Assembly (NCBI GenBank): GCA_031282725.1
Contig: JAITDD010000050.1
Span: forward strand, 25,846-89,845
DNA from: Mycoplasmataceae bacterium
GTDB lineage: Bacteria > Bacillota_I > Bacilli_A > Mycoplasmatales > Mycoplasmoidaceae
Reading direction: 5' to 3'
DNA length: 64,000 bases
Shown here: positions 29,819 through 40,409 of the stretch, one piece after another
Position numbering within the stretch: the first letter of the stretch is position 1
Layout of the letters: each line of letters starts with the position of its first letter
Made by a program: the position numbers and the translations under genes
Notes under the pieces: model-generated
Database searches by the model: none
What the model saw: only the letters and a program-made list of their open reading frames with translations
Told to the model about the DNA's origin: nothing

Positions 29819-30920
29819 AAAGAAAGTAGACATCAATAATTCCAGCATAAGAAACAAGAATTTTAAAATAAGAAAGAGTTAGAATGAAAGATCATAAGAA
29901 TAGGGTAAAGAACAAGAAAGCGGCATCAGAAAATCTTATTTTATATTTTCGGTATTTTGTCGAAATAGTGTTCGGATAATAGTTTCTTGCATCCATCGCA
30001 TTAGAAAGATCATTAGATTTAATAAAGGCGATAGTAAACATAGGAATAATCAATGAAGAAAGCGCTTTTATTTTATCTGTAAAATTACCATTGCCATAAT
30101 CGACTCCTCTACTTGCTTGAGCATTTAATATTCTCTTTGATTCTTCCGATAAAGAAGGAACAAAACGAATTGAAAGGGTAATAATCATACTTCACTCTTT
30201 AACAGGAGCCTTAAACACCCTTAAAGGAAGAAGAAGGTGATATATAGAATATGTTAACTGGACATTATCAGTATTGGAGATTCATAATGTTACAACGATA
30301 ATCATTAATGAAATCTTAAAGGTAATATTGATTGCATAAAGGATATTATCCAAACTTAATGAATATCATCTAGAAGTGTACATTAAACATTTGAAGTGAA
30401 ATTCATTGTTATACATAACTCCGACAACAATATTTTTAGCATATTTATGGAACAAATCCGGTTGTGTTTGCATTAAGTTTTTTACCGCTTCATTAGCTTG
30501 ATTAATATTGTGAACAGGAGCAAATTGATAATCTGTTCAGTCTCAGCTTAAACCTCAGTTAGGAGTGACAATATATGATAATGGAGTATTATCGAATTGT
30601 TTAAAATCAAAACCATTTGCAGGTCTGAATCAGAAATCGATATTTTTTTCATCTACAATCGAAATCGTCGGTGCTTTCACCATCATCCAGTTCAAAGCAA
30701 AGATAAGGGTAAAAATCAGGATTATGGTAATTAAAATAAATTTAAGTTGAGATCTTTGAGGCTTAGTGAAAAGTCACAGAATAAAAAGGAAAGCAAAGAT
30801 AACTATGTTAAGTAATAAGGAGTGGACAAGAAAGATAAGGATAATATAAAAAATAACAAAGAATAACTTGACAATCGGGTTCATTCTCGCGAAATAGTTT
30901 AGTTTATTTTCTTTTATCAT
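29805..30920 (-). CDS. ecfT: ECF transporter transmembrane subunit EcfT
   Basis: The 371-residue integral membrane protein couples the two ECF ATPases to interchangeable vitamin-binding S subunits. It shows the two coupling helices: QASRGVDYGNG (AxxxRG type) and NAMDARNYYP. Several TGA codons are Trp. The start at 30920, overlapping ecfA2 by 17 bases, gives an N-terminal LNYFARMNPIVKLFF that fits the family's KLDPRxKL opening; a later ATG at 30884 would cut this. A large loop between the first spans is longer than in typical EcfT proteins. No S component is in the window. Confidence 0.9.
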
Positions 30921-31848
30921 CTTTTCTAATTTTGGATATGTATAGGGTTAGTTCATCAATAGTTTTTGGTCTTAAATCAAATAAGGTGTTATATATTTTA
31001 TTTTTTTTAACTAATGCTTCAATAGTTCGGAATATTAAAGGGGTAGAAAGGTTTGTTTTTTCAACCAATTCTTTATCAGCGAAAATTTCATAAATATCAC
31101 CGTCACGAACAATTTTTCCATCAGCGACCACGATAAGATTATCAGCAACCTCAATTGCTAGGTTCATAGAATGGGTAACGATGATGATGGTTTTACCCAT
31201 TTCTTTTAAAGTTTTGAAAATAGTAAGAAATTCCTTTTCACCATTTGGATCCAATCCAGCAGTAGGTTCATCAAAAATTAAAATTTCAGGTTCAATAGCT
31301 AAAATACCGGCAACCGCAACTCTTCTTTTTTGTCCACCACTTAATCCAAAAGGGTCTCTTGGAAGAAAGGATTCATCTAAACCAACAAGATTAATATATT
31401 TTTTTGCTCTATTTATGGCTTCCTCTTTCTTGACACCGAAATTCATTGGACCGAAAATAATATCTTTAAGAATTGTTTTTTTAAATAATTGATACTCAGC
31501 GAATTGGAAAACCATCCCGATTTTGTTTCGGATATATTTAACATTTTTGATTTTATTTTTCTTTATGATGATAGGAGTGTTAAAGACATTGACGGAACCG
31601 TATTTACTAATCATCAAACCATTAAAATGAGTAATAAGAACGGTTTTTCCTGCTCCACTAGGTCCTACGATGTAATGAATTTTTCCTTTTTCGAATTTAT
31701 AGTTTAGATTAGAAAGGAATGGTTTCTTATCGAAATAAATAGAGAAATCTTTTAATTCTAACGCGACATTGTTATCAATATGAGAGGCAACAGGGGAAGC
31801 TGGGGGATTTTGTTGGGGGGTGGTTTTGGTTATTTTTGTCTTTTTCAT
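30904..31848 (-). CDS. ecfA2: ECF transporter ATPase EcfA2
   Basis: The 314-residue ABC ATPase has Walker A GPSGAGKTV at about residue 58, Q-loop MVFQFAEYQLF, signature LSGGQKRRVAVAG, Walker B EILIFDEPTAGLDP and the switch His in VTHSMN. The QFAEYQLF stretch is typical of the second ECF ATPase. A Pro/Gln-rich N-terminal extension of about 25 residues precedes the fold. It overlaps ecfA1 by 4 bases. Confidence 0.93.
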   Translation of the reverse strand: MKKTKITKTTPQQNPPASPVASHIDNNVALELKDFSIYFDKKPFLSNLNYKFEKGKIHYIVGPSGAGKTVLITHFNGLMISKYGSVNVFNTPIIIKKNKIKNVKYIRNKIGMVFQFAEYQLFKKTILKDIIFGPMNFGVKKEEAINRAKKYINLVGLDESFLPRDPFGLSGGQKRRVAVAGILAIEPEILIFDEPTAGLDPNGEKEFLTIFKTLKEMGKTIIIVTHSMNLAIEVADNLIVVADGKIVRDGDIYEIFADKELVEKTNLSTPLIFRTIEALVKKNKIYNTLFDLRPKTIDELTLYISKIRKDDKRK

Positions 31849-32660
31849 ATTTCATCAACTAATTGTTCAACAGAGTGACACAAAGGAACATCAATTCCAT
31901 TTTTCATTAAAGAGAAACAAAGGTTTGTGATATAAGGAACATCCAGTCTTACTTTTAATAAGAATTCTCGGTCTGTAAAAATTTCCATAGGACTACCTAT
32001 CTTGATAATTTCTCCTTTGGACATAATGATTACTTTATCAGCCTTAGTCACCTCTTCCATATCATGAGTTACAGATAAAATAGTTTTGTTATATTTTTTC
32101 TTTAAATCATACATTAAGTTTTTTAGATTTTCTTTCGCGTAAGGATCTAACATAGCGGTAGATTCATCGAAAATAAGGATTTTAGGATTCGCCGCAATCG
32201 CACTGGCGATAGCTACTCTTTGTTTTTGTCCGCCTGATAATTCAGAAGGAGGGGTGGTTTTATAATCGCTCATTCCGACAGCCTCACATACTAAATCGAT
32301 AGTTTTTTGCATTAGTTTTTCCGGAATCATATGATTTTCTAATCCGAAAGCAATATCATCTTCCACAGTCAATCCGACAAATTGATTATCTGGGTTTTGG
32401 AAAATAATACCAATATTATTGTGTAATTGGCTAAGATTAGAGTTATTTATTTCATCGCCGCAAACAACGATTTTACCGCTATTAGGAAAGATTAATCCGG
32501 AAAGTAATTTTGATATTGTAGATTTACCGCTTCCATTGTGCCCAATAACGCAAACATATTCTCCTTCTTTTATTGAAAAAGTAACGTGGTTTATATTGAT
32601 CATTTTTGGAGTGTATCCAAACACTACATCTTTAAATTCAATAATATTTTTCTCCAACAT
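31845..32660 (-). CDS. ecfA1: ECF transporter ATPase EcfA1
   Basis: The 271-residue ABC ATPase shows Walker A GHNGSGKST, Q-loop IIFQNPDNQFVG, signature LSGGQKQRVAIAS, Walker B KILIFDESTAMLDP (Ser where Pro is usual after DE) and switch His in VTHDMEE. The NPDNQFVG stretch marks the first ECF ATPase. It heads the ecfA1-ecfA2-ecfT-truA operon with its own leaderless promoter. Confidence 0.93.
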   Translation of the reverse strand: MLEKNIIEFKDVVFGYTPKMININHVTFSIKEGEYVCVIGHNGSGKSTISKLLSGLIFPNSGKIVVCGDEINNSNLSQLHNNIGIIFQNPDNQFVGLTVEDDIAFGLENHMIPEKLMQKTIDLVCEAVGMSDYKTTPPSELSGGQKQRVAIASAIAANPKILIFDESTAMLDPYAKENLKNLMYDLKKKYNKTILSVTHDMEEVTKADKVIIMSKGEIIKIGSPMEIFTDREFLLKVRLDVPYITNLCFSLMKNGIDVPLCHSVEQLVDEI

Positions 32661-32666
32661 AGGTAA

Positions 32667-32672
32667 ATTATA
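32667..32672 (-). promoter_or_regulatory. -10 box of the ECF operon, leaderless type
   Basis: TATAAT on the minus strand, six bases (TTACCT), then the ecfA1 ATG. It lies in the 17-base gap after recU. Confidence 0.6.
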
Positions 32673-32677
32673 TTTAT

Positions 32678-33178
32678 CTATAGCACTTTTTCTAGGTATT
32701 TTTTAAAAAATTCGATATCTAAAATTCCTGGGTAAATCATGTTAATTTCTTCACATTCTTTTTGTATTTTTTCAAGCGAGATTTTATTCATTTTTTGGTT
32801 CAAAATTCAGGAAGCGTTTAGGATGTAAAATTTCTCGTTTTTTTCGAAATAAACTATCGCAAATATTACAGAATTATTTTTAGAAAATTTTTCCAAAGCT
32901 TTTAATTGATGTTCTTTAAAAAGACTTAAAGAAAAATATGTATTATTGGTTTGCTTTGTTTCGAATTGAAAAAATATGTTTTTATATGAACCGAAATAGT
33001 CGACAGTAGATTTGGACAACAGTTTTCCTAAAATCGTATTTTCGTTAATTTTTCTGGTGATTTTAATTGGTAAATGTCTTTTTTCGATATAAAGGTTGAC
33101 GTTATTATTTAAACAATAATCACAGGTTCGATTAACGATTTCTTCGGCATACATGCCCATATTGTTAGGTAATACCAT
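32678..33178 (-). CDS. recU: Holliday junction resolvase RecU
   Basis: The 166-residue protein is the RecU resolvase, which cuts four-way junctions during recombination. Family landmarks are NNMGMYAEEIVNRT at the N-terminus, KRHLPIKI, the catalytic STVDYFGSYKNIFFQFETKQ (Asp, Glu and Lys of the nuclease fold), and LFKEHQLKAL. One TGA is Trp near residue 125. Its ATG directly follows a conserved promoter-like element shared with three other genes, including the alternative sigma factor, so it is a likely member of that regulon. Confidence 0.93.
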
Positions 33179-33215
33179 ACATATATATATAGTGACAAAA
33201 AAACAAAAAGTTAAT
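33179..33215 (-). promoter_or_regulatory. Shared sigma-regulon element, copy A (recU)
   Basis: Read on the minus strand: ATTAAC, then TTTTTG, a run of seven T, GTCAC, then TATATATATATG and the recU ATG. It matches the other three copies at nearly every base (differences: first G changed to A, and GTCAC for GTCGC/CTCGC). It overlaps the stop of the YitT gene. Confidence 0.75.
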
Positions 33216-34494
33216 CTTTGAACTTATTTCGGTACAATCCTAATGTTCCATCAATATCAGAAATGAACTTCGAAATTACCAATGCATCAGGGTCGATACT
33301 TTTAATTTGTTTTAAAACTTGAGCGAATTCAAAATAGGAACAAACGAACTTGATATCAGTAGGAATTCTTCTAGCGATTGGAATGATCGAAAATTTTTCA
33401 TTGGCTTGGAATATTTTTTCATCAATAATGTTGATAATTTTAGAAGTAACCTCGCATTCAACTATCTTAGAGCTCGGGAATAATCTTTCAATCAATAATC
33501 CATTAATTCCAACTCAACATAAGGATGCAAGCAAGTTAGCGGAAAAGAAATATTCAGCTCCGGCAAAAGGGTTAGACTTAAAAATTTGATTTAAGTCTAC
33601 ATTATGACCTATCTTGGAATCATTAACTATCTGGTTTCACGTAATAACTCCAGTAATATAAGAACCAAGAATAACTCCTACAATCATGAACATTCCGTTG
33701 ATGATAGTATAGATCTTAGAAATTTCTTTTTGCTTTTTAGTACTATATCAAATCGTAATAAAATCACTTCCTCCACTACTTCCTCCTAAAATAAAAAGAA
33801 TAGAGAATGTAATTGCTGAAATAAAACTAAAAGTAATAGCATAAACGAATAGGGAAATTGATCTTATAAAGCTTGAATTTATTATGGTGTTAGCATATTG
33901 ACGATTAGTGTCTGAAATATTTGATACTCAGTCTCAAGGCATAATATCTGCAGGAGAGTTAAAGGCGTCTTTATTTGGAAAGATTTTTAAATCAAGAACT
34001 ATAGTATCGATTTGGTATTTTTCGTGTAGATAAGTGTACACATTTTCAGTTTTCCCAAAAATATCAATATGAAAATTAGGAATTAAACCAAAAAGGAAAC
34101 CGCACACTTGATTGACAATAAGGAATGACATTGAAATAATTGCGAATTTACGTCCAATAAACTTGTAAGCAATAATAAACAAGGGAATATTCATTAAAAG
34201 ATACAAACCTCAAAAAAGAATGTTATAAATAATGGTACTTGCAGATTCATTAATTCCATTCATTAAACAAATGGTTTGAGTTAATCTGGCAACACCAAAA
34301 AAGAAGGCACTTGTTCCTCCGGTATATAAAGACGTGTTTTTAACGAATAAGGTAGTGGCGAGAGAATATAAGATTCCAATACAAATTGCGATACAAACCT
34401 TAACTCATAATTTATTAATATTGTAGAAAAACTTAAACTTTATTAATTCTGTTTTATAGACTTTAACAGAAGAAAGTGTATCGTTTTGTTTCAT
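33211..34494 (-). CDS. YitT/DUF161-family membrane protein
   Basis: The 427-residue protein has about six membrane spans over residues 30-320 and a C-terminal soluble domain (SKIVECEVTSKIINIIDEKIF to GLYRNKFKD) like the DUF2179 tail of YitT proteins. The duplicated family motif appears as LYTGGTSAFFFG in the first half and LGGSSGGSDFITIWYS in the second. Several TGA codons are Trp. A loop of about 90 residues between spans is longer than usual. It starts 6 bases after rpsH, so it is probably co-transcribed with rpsN-rpsH. Role in the family is not established. Confidence 0.85.
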
Positions 34495-34500
34495 GAAAAA

Positions 34501-34890
34501 TTATCAAATTTTCAAGATATACTCTCCACCAACATTATTTTCTCTAGCAAACTTATCACTAACAATTCCTTTATTTGTGGAAAGGATAGCAGTTCCTAAA
34601 CCGTTAAGGATGTGGGGTACTTCTTCAATGTTACGGTAAATTCTTAATCCTGGTTTAGATATTTGAACAATATCAGTAAATACAGGTTTTTTATCTCTAA
34701 ATTTAACAGTAATAGTTAATGTTTTCTTGTTGTTTTTTTCATCAATAACTGAATATTTTTCAATAAATCCTTCTTCGAATAGTATTTTTGCGATACTTTC
34801 AAGTTTTTTAGAAGAATCGATAGAAAAAGATTTCTTACCAACCTTAGCGGCATTTTTTAAAGAAGTTATGAAATTAGATATTGCAGCCAT
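34501..34890 (-). CDS. rpsH: Ribosomal protein uS8
   Basis: The 129-residue protein is uS8 of the 30S platform. It has ISNFITSLKNA, ILFEEGFIEKY, ISKPGLRIYRNIEEVPHILNGLGTAILSTNKGI and the closing GGEYILKIW, whose final Trp is a TGA codon immediately before TAA. It follows rpsN by 6 bases. The pair is isolated from the rest of the ribosomal cluster. Confidence 0.96.
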
Positions 34891-34896
34891 AAGATA

Positions 34897-35091
34897 TTAT
34901 CAAGAAGATTTTTTTAATCCTGGAATTTCTCCTTTCGTAGCACAATCCTTAATACAGCAACGACAAATACCTAATTTGCCAACATATCCACGACTACGAC
35001 CGCAACGAGAACATCTATTGTATTTACGAGTTGTAAATTTAAGTTTTTTTTCTTGTTTTTGTTGTCGCTTAACTTGTGAAATCTTCGCCAT
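34897..35091 (-). CDS. rpsN: Ribosomal protein uS14, zinc-binding type
   Basis: The 64-residue protein is the short zinc-binding form of uS14: RCSRCGRSRGYVGKLGICRCC carries two CxxC pairs, and the end GLKKSSW has Trp encoded by TGA before TAA. This fits type Z S14 in length and motif. It heads a rpsN-rpsH-YitT series on the minus strand. Confidence 0.96.
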
Positions 35092-35172
35092 GTATTGTCT
35101 TTAATATCAATATTATATTCATTTCGCGATAAAATTATGATTCAATAGAATAAAGCAATATTTAATAGGTGA

Positions 35173-35760
35173 TTAATATCTTCCTGTGTATTTTGTAATA
35201 CTGTTAATTTTACTTCTTAATTTTTTATCATCGATTTTTAAAATTTCTCTAATCTCTCGGTTTTTGTATCCCTTGAATTTTAAAACCGCAACATCGTGTA
35301 GCTTGGTTGGTATTTTTTTAAGAACATTGCCGAATTTATTATTATTTTCTTGTTCATTAATATATTCATCCATTGCGTTACCTGATTCATGTTTCGAAGT
35401 AATATTATCGAACTCTTTAAGTTCAAAACCAGTAGTATCAAAAGAAATAAGATTACTTGATAAAGCTGCAATACTATGATTTTTACAAACATTATTTACC
35501 ATAATAGAATAAACAGTGACAAGTAGTTTTGCAAATCCTTCTTCTCCGGTTTTTGTATCTCATAACTCAAGTGATTTTCTAATACATGATAATTTAATTA
35601 CCACAAAGTCATTAATATCTAATCCGCAGTTTTGATATCTTTTTAATGAAGGTAGAGTACTCTTTTCTATCGCACTTTGATATTTGTGGTAGATCATATT
35701 AAAGTAACTTTTATTAGGATCGATTTTTGCGTTTTGGAGAATTGTTAGAATTGAAACCAT
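35173..35760 (-). CDS. Alternative sigma-70-family factor (ECF/SigH/MG428-like)
   Basis: The 195-residue protein has a region-2-like N-terminal half: FNMIYHKYQSAIEKS, then a Cys/Gly-Leu-Asp-Ile-Asn-Asp segment corresponding to the G-x-D-x-x-D-L of sigma region 2, and FAKLLVTVYSIMVNNV as region 2.3-2.4-like. The C-terminal third is a region-4 helix-turn-helix: LHDVAVLKFKGYKNREIREILKIDDKKLRSKIN. One TGA (35557-35559) is Trp. It resembles the small alternative sigma factor MG428 of M. genitalium in size and layout. A copy of the shared promoter element lies 125 bases upstream, which suggests autoregulation. Family placement is by pattern, not search. Confidence 0.72.
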
Positions 35761-35778
35761 AGTCGTGTATATATTAAT

Positions 35779-35871
35779 TTATATAGATGAAAAAAAATAA
35801 AAAGAATACTTTTTATAGTTTTGTACCATAAGGATTTGAGCGATATTTGTGTTGAAAAAAAGTGATGCCAT
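35779..35871 (-). CDS. Possible 30-residue leader peptide before the sigma gene
   Basis: In the 124-base leader between regulon element copy B and the sigma gene, an ATG at 35871 opens a 30-residue frame (MASLFFNTNIAQIL...). It begins about 15 bases after the TATATATATATA box and ends 18 bases before the sigma ATG. The other three copies place a gene start at this position, so a translated upstream frame is plausible. No sequence family. Confidence 0.3.
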   Translation of the reverse strand: MASLFFNTNIAQILMVQNYKKYSFYFFSSI

Positions 35872-35884
35872 CGTCGAGAAGTAT

Positions 35885-35921
35885 CTATATATATATAGCG
35901 AGAAAAAAACAAAAAGTTAAC
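35885..35921 (-). promoter_or_regulatory. Shared sigma-regulon element, copy B (sigma gene)
   Basis: Minus strand: GTTAAC, TTTTTG, seven T, CTCGC, TATATATATATA. It is identical to copy D over GTTAAC-to-TATA, but differs just after, with AGATAC in place of TGTATGG, so no start codon follows at once. It lies between the udk stop and the sigma gene leader. Confidence 0.75.
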
Positions 35922-35924
35922 TTT

Positions 35925-36638
35925 TTAGAGTTTTTCAGAGGGAACATACTGTTTCTTTTTCTTAGCGACAGCATTAGTTTTGACATCGATAATCTCATTT
36001 CTTTTTCTGTTCTTTGTTGAATAAATCATATATTCTAAAGCTCCAGCTACCGCCTTTATAGGAACCATGTTTTGTTTTCCATTTCCTCAAGGGATAACAA
36101 TATCTGAAATATATTTTTTTGGTTCAACATACTCATGGTGCATATCGATAACTGTTTCTCTTCACATCTTAATTGTTTTTTCAATATCAGTGTTTCTTGT
36201 TTTGATGTCTCGAAGTAAACGACGAATTAATCTTTCATCATCTGGAACATCAATATATAGTTTTATATCAGCGTATCTATTTACATCTTCGTTTGTTAAA
36301 GATAAGATGCCTTCAAGAATAATAACATCCGCAGGTTTAATTGTTTTTTTCTCTGTAACAGTTTGGCTAATAAAATCATATATTGGGATTTTTGTTTCTG
36401 TCTTCTCTTCGATTAAGAATTTAATAGCTTCTCTAACTTCAAATCAATCGATAGCTTCAGGAGAATCATAATTGGTTGTTTTAATTCGATCTTTTGATAA
36501 ATAAAACCAGTCAAGGGATATCACTTCACAAGAAGCGGTTTTAGGAATACTTTCTTGAATTAGATTAGCAACGGTTGTTTTTCCACTTCCGCTTCCTCCG
36601 CAAATGATAACGAATATTGGTTTTACATTCTTCATCAT
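35925..36638 (-). CDS. udk: Uridine kinase
   Basis: The 237-residue protein phosphorylates uridine/cytidine in pyrimidine salvage. Motifs: P-loop CGGSGSGKTTVAN at about residues 14-26, ISLDWFYLSKD, the YDSPEAIDWFEV region, VIILEGILSL, and RLLRDIKTRNTDIEKTI (the lid Arg-rich motif). A basic C-terminal extension of about 25 residues ends VPSEKL. Three TGA codons are Trp. Two consecutive ATG codons are possible starts (36638 or 36635). Confidence 0.9.
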
Positions 36639-36682
36639 AGTCTAGTTGATTATATATTTTTCGCAAAAACATAGTCATTTTT

Positions 36683-36688
36683 TATAAT
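36683..36688 (+). promoter_or_regulatory. -10 box of the ABC exporter operon, leaderless type
   Basis: TATAAT is followed directly by ATG GGT ATG. Six bases after the box is the second ATG (36695), which the spacing rule of this genome marks as the real start. Confidence 0.55.
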
Positions 36689-36694
36689 ATGGGT

Positions 36695-37666
36695 ATGCCA
36701 GAAGACATCGTAATTAGTGTAAAAAACCTTGTTAAAAACTATTCGAATGGAAAAGGTGTTTTTGATTTTTCAATGCAAATAAATAGAGGTGAAATCTTTG
36801 GTTTATTAGGTCCTAATGGTGCTGGAAAAACAACAACAATTCGTCACATTCTTGGATTTCAAAAACCTGAAAAAGGAGAGATTAGAGTTAATAATATTGA
36901 CCCCTGATATTTTAGCGATATCGTTAATTCAGGGATGGGATATATACCGGGAGAAATCGCTTTCCCTAACTTTAAAAATGGTTGAGAGTTTATTAATCAA
37001 ATGGCAAAGTTTAAATCTATGGACAATATCGATTACGCAAAGGAATTGGTTAAACGTTTTTCTTTCGATCCTTCCTGTCGGGTAAAGACTATGAGTAAGG
37101 GTATGAAACAAAAACTAGCAATCGTTACCGCTTTTATGAACAAACCCAATACGTTAATACTTGACGAACCTACAAGTGGGTTAGACCCTTTGATGCAATT
37201 AGAGTTTGATAAACTTGTTTTAGAATTTAAAGCAGCAGGTGCTACCATTCTTTTATCTAGCCACATTTTTAGTGAAATTGAAAAAGTTTGTGATAAAGTA
37301 TGTATTATTAAAGATGGAAAAAAGATATATGAAACTAAAATCGAAAACATTCGTCACGACGAAAATAAAAACTATAAAATCGAATTTATTGATAAGAAGC
37401 AATATCAAGAATTTTTATCTATTGCTACAAAAAACCAGATATTTGAAAATTTAAAAAATGTCGATGAAAGGAATCAAATATTCGTTACAATTAATCAAAA
37501 AAATACAAACACACTTACCCAATATCTCGCAAAATACGATATTAAATATATTCAACAAAACTCAAAAACATTAGAAGAAACATTTATGAAATATTATTCA
37601 AACGATACCAATTATTCATTCAGAGATATTAAGAAACAAATTTTAACAGATAATGATAATAAATAA
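36695..37666 (+). CDS. ABC-2 type transporter ATPase
   Basis: The 323-residue protein is an exporter-type ABC ATPase: Walker A GPNGAGKTTT at about residues 39-48, Q-loop MGYIPGEIAF, a diverged signature MSKGMKQKLAIV, Walker B TLILDEPTSGLDP and switch His in LSSHIFSE. A C-terminal regulatory region of about 110 residues follows, as in drug, lantibiotic or CcmA-like exporters. Two TGA codons are Trp. Its end overlaps the permease start by 14 bases. Confidence 0.92.
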
Positions 37667-38660
37667 TTTAAAACTCAATAAAACGAATCTTTCAATAACT
37701 AATAATGGTTTTTTTAAACCGGTATTTTTCAAATTTTGCTGGCAACAGAATAAAATTTTCATTATTATTTTTACGGTTTTATTTTTATTACTTGCTTTTA
37801 TTATTCCTGTAGCTGCTTATTTATCATGTTTATATACCAAAGTCGACATAAATACAGCAAGGCAAGTATATTTAATTATTTACTCTTTGCTTTTTCCAAC
37901 CGCCTCGTTACTATATTTAATGCTCTTATTTATTCTTTACGGAAAGTTTATTACTAACTTAATTGATAGAGGAGATTTGGCTTACATATTATGTTCTCGG
38001 ACTTCTAGAAATCAGGTTTGATGAACTTTCTTAATTCAGTTTTGGATTATTTTTTTAACGATTCTTATTATCCTAGGAATTTCACCTATGCTTATTCTTG
38101 GGTTTAAAGAACAAAACGTAATCACATATGCTAGTAACCCTAATTTTGATTATTTATATTTCGATTCAAAAGACCCTGATACTTGAACTTACATCAAAAC
38201 TTATTCTGTTGATAACTTTATTGTTTTTTATTTTGCTAACTGATTACAACAAGCTGTTATTGGATTCGTTTTTATCAGTATCGCAGCTTTCTTTTCTTCT
38301 TATTGCAACAAATTAAATAAATATTTCGTTTGGTGTGGCGGAGTTTATATTCTTTTCTATCTTTTTAACATTTTACAACAGTTTAGTGTTATTAATGAAA
38401 GTGTTAAATGAATGGAAAATTTTAAATATTTTACTATCTTAACTATTGTTGGGAAAGACTTTTTCACAGTTCCAGCAATCATGAGAATCAATCGTAGTGT
38501 TTTCTTCCCTATTACTGAAGAACATTTAACTACCACTGTTGGACAGTTTAATATTGAATGAATTCCTGTTGCGATATTTGATAGTTTATTTATCGCTGCA
38601 GGAATTATTATTCTTTACTTTGCAAGAAAGATATTCATCAAGAAAGATTTGCCTATTTAA
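37653..38660 (+). CDS. ABC-2 type transporter permease
   Basis: The 335-residue protein has about six membrane spans: two at residues 35-60 and 70-105, and the rest between 125 and 325, with a large external loop (QNVITYASNPNFDYLYF region). It overlaps the ATPase gene by 14 bases, so the two form one exporter. About seven TGA codons are Trp. Substrate cannot be told. It is followed at 38695 by a regulon element belonging to the next gene. Confidence 0.85.
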
Positions 38661-38694
38661 ACATTTAACAAAGTTTGATATAAAAAACGAAAAA

Positions 38695-38734
38695 GTTAAC
38701 TTTTTGTTTTTTTGTCGCTATATATATATGTATG
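38695..38734 (+). promoter_or_regulatory. Shared sigma-regulon element, copy C
   Basis: Plus strand: GTTAAC, TTTTTG, seven T, GTCGC, TATATATATATG, then TATGG containing the start codon at 38732. It differs from copy D by a single base (G for C after the T run). Confidence 0.78.
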
Positions 38735-39811
38735 GTTAAACATAAAATACCTTCGATTTTAATAGGATTTATCTCTTTGGTTCTATTTATTTTTTCTTTA
38801 TCATTATCCTCCTCCAAACTTTCTAGAAATGATGTATATAAGTTAATGCAAACAACGATTAATGCTGATAGTTTTTTTGACGACAATACCGACGTAAATA
38901 TGGATTTCACTATGACACAGAAGTACAAAACTTTTAATAATTTAGAAGGAAATGATGTATTGAACTTTAATCTTAAAAGTAAAAGAGTATTCGTTAATGA
39001 CGACACAGAAATGATAACCAATGCTAGTATACTTGTTAAACAGATTGATGAAAAATACAAATTCGATATTAAAATATATAACGATAATTCAGCAAACAAT
39101 ATGCATGGATTGGAAACGTGAAAAGATATTTTGATAAATTACATGTATTTGCAACAAAAAAATATTGTTCCATTTTCTGTCAATAATATTCTATTAAAAG
39201 TTAAGGGAACTAATGTTTTGTCTTCTAATCAATGATTTAACGGATTGAATGCAAAAATAATCTATTCAAAAACCGGAACTAGCAGAGATATATTCAACAA
39301 TTGTGAAGAACTTTCGTATTATGTCAGTAAAGCAGTATTGGACAAATATTGGAAAGTAACAATCAATTCAGTTCCATATATTTCTTTAACTTTGAACCCG
39401 ACAACAAATAATGCCGTAATTAAATGGTTAAATATTGATAATTTCTCTTTAAATCTTCCTTGTTATGGTTTTAACATTACAAATATGTGAGAACATCAAA
39501 ATCTAAATAAAAACTATGAAGAATTAGAAATATCACCAGAGTATTTGGACAAAAAAGAAAGAAGGGCTTTTTCTGAAATGTTGAGGAAAAAACATGCTTC
39601 ATTCACTTTGCTTTACAAAACCGAATCTCCTTATAACCCGAATGAAGAAAGAAACTATTCGTACACATTTGAATATGGTCCTTATGCATTTAGAATTCCA
39701 ATTAACAACGGGAAATTCGTTCCTATGGGTATTGTTTTAAATGAAGTTAACGAACCTGATTTATTTATTCAACAAGCAGTGCAAAAAGAAATCAAATATT
39801 TAGGAACTTAA
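38732..39811 (+). CDS. Membrane-anchored extracytoplasmic protein, putative sigma-regulon member
   Basis: The 359-residue protein starts MVKHKIPSIL and has one N-terminal hydrophobic segment (residues 7-27, then SSSKLSRND). The remaining 330 residues are polar, beta-rich in pattern, and probably outside the cell. No lipobox Cys follows the signal. Three TGA codons are Trp. I do not recognise a family. Its first residues MVK match those of the gene behind copy D. Its start lies at the 3' end of element copy C, with no space for a ribosome binding site. Confidence 0.7.
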
Positions 39812-40408
39812 AATGTCGCTTTTTTGCAATTTGATAAGTAATATTAATGACAATTTTTTTAACGAATAATTTAGCTTTATGTTAAAATAGCTAACATAAG
39901 TTTCATTAAATTCGATAACTTTTTCAATAGTGATAAAATAATTTTTTTTATTCACCGAATTTATTTCATTATCAAGCTTTTCATATTGATTGAATAAAAT
40001 ATTGTATTTTTTACTATTCTTCAAAGCGTCTCACTTCTTATTATTTTTATTCAGCAATTCTATTTTAGCATCATTTTCCTTTTGTAATGCTACGAAATCA
40101 ATTATTGCAAAATCATTAATATCTAAAGTTCTGTTGGTTTTGATAATGTAAACATAATAAATTAAAAGCAAAATAAGTTCAACCAGAATAAGAGCGGAAA
40201 GAATCGCACAAGCAATAAATTTCAGCACAAGTATAAACAAAAGGACATTAATTAGAAAAAATAACACTCAAGCACATATTAACATACGGCTAATTCATTG
40301 CGCCTTAAAGATTTGAGTGTTGATATAAACTTTATAACAATATAGAAAAACAAATAAGGAGGAAATAGAAAAAAATAACAATAAATCAATACAAACAAAA
40401 AACCACAT
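39800..40408 (-). CDS. Membrane protein with cytoplasmic helical tail
   Basis: The 202-residue frame includes three TGA codons as Trp. It has four hydrophobic segments in residues 1-105 (MWFFVCIDLLLFFSISSLF, then ICAWVLFFLINVLLFILVL and two more), followed by a charged, helical 95-residue tail (KENDAKIELLNKNNKKW). No family recognised. The start is 1 base after the CinA-like stop, so the two are translationally linked. It overlaps the end of the regulon membrane protein by 12 bases. Confidence 0.65.
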
Positions 40409-40409
40409 A

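Noticed and set aside
33179..33215. Homopolymer phase-variation switch in the regulon element
   Set aside because: The T run is exactly seven in all four copies; a switching tract would be expected to vary in length.
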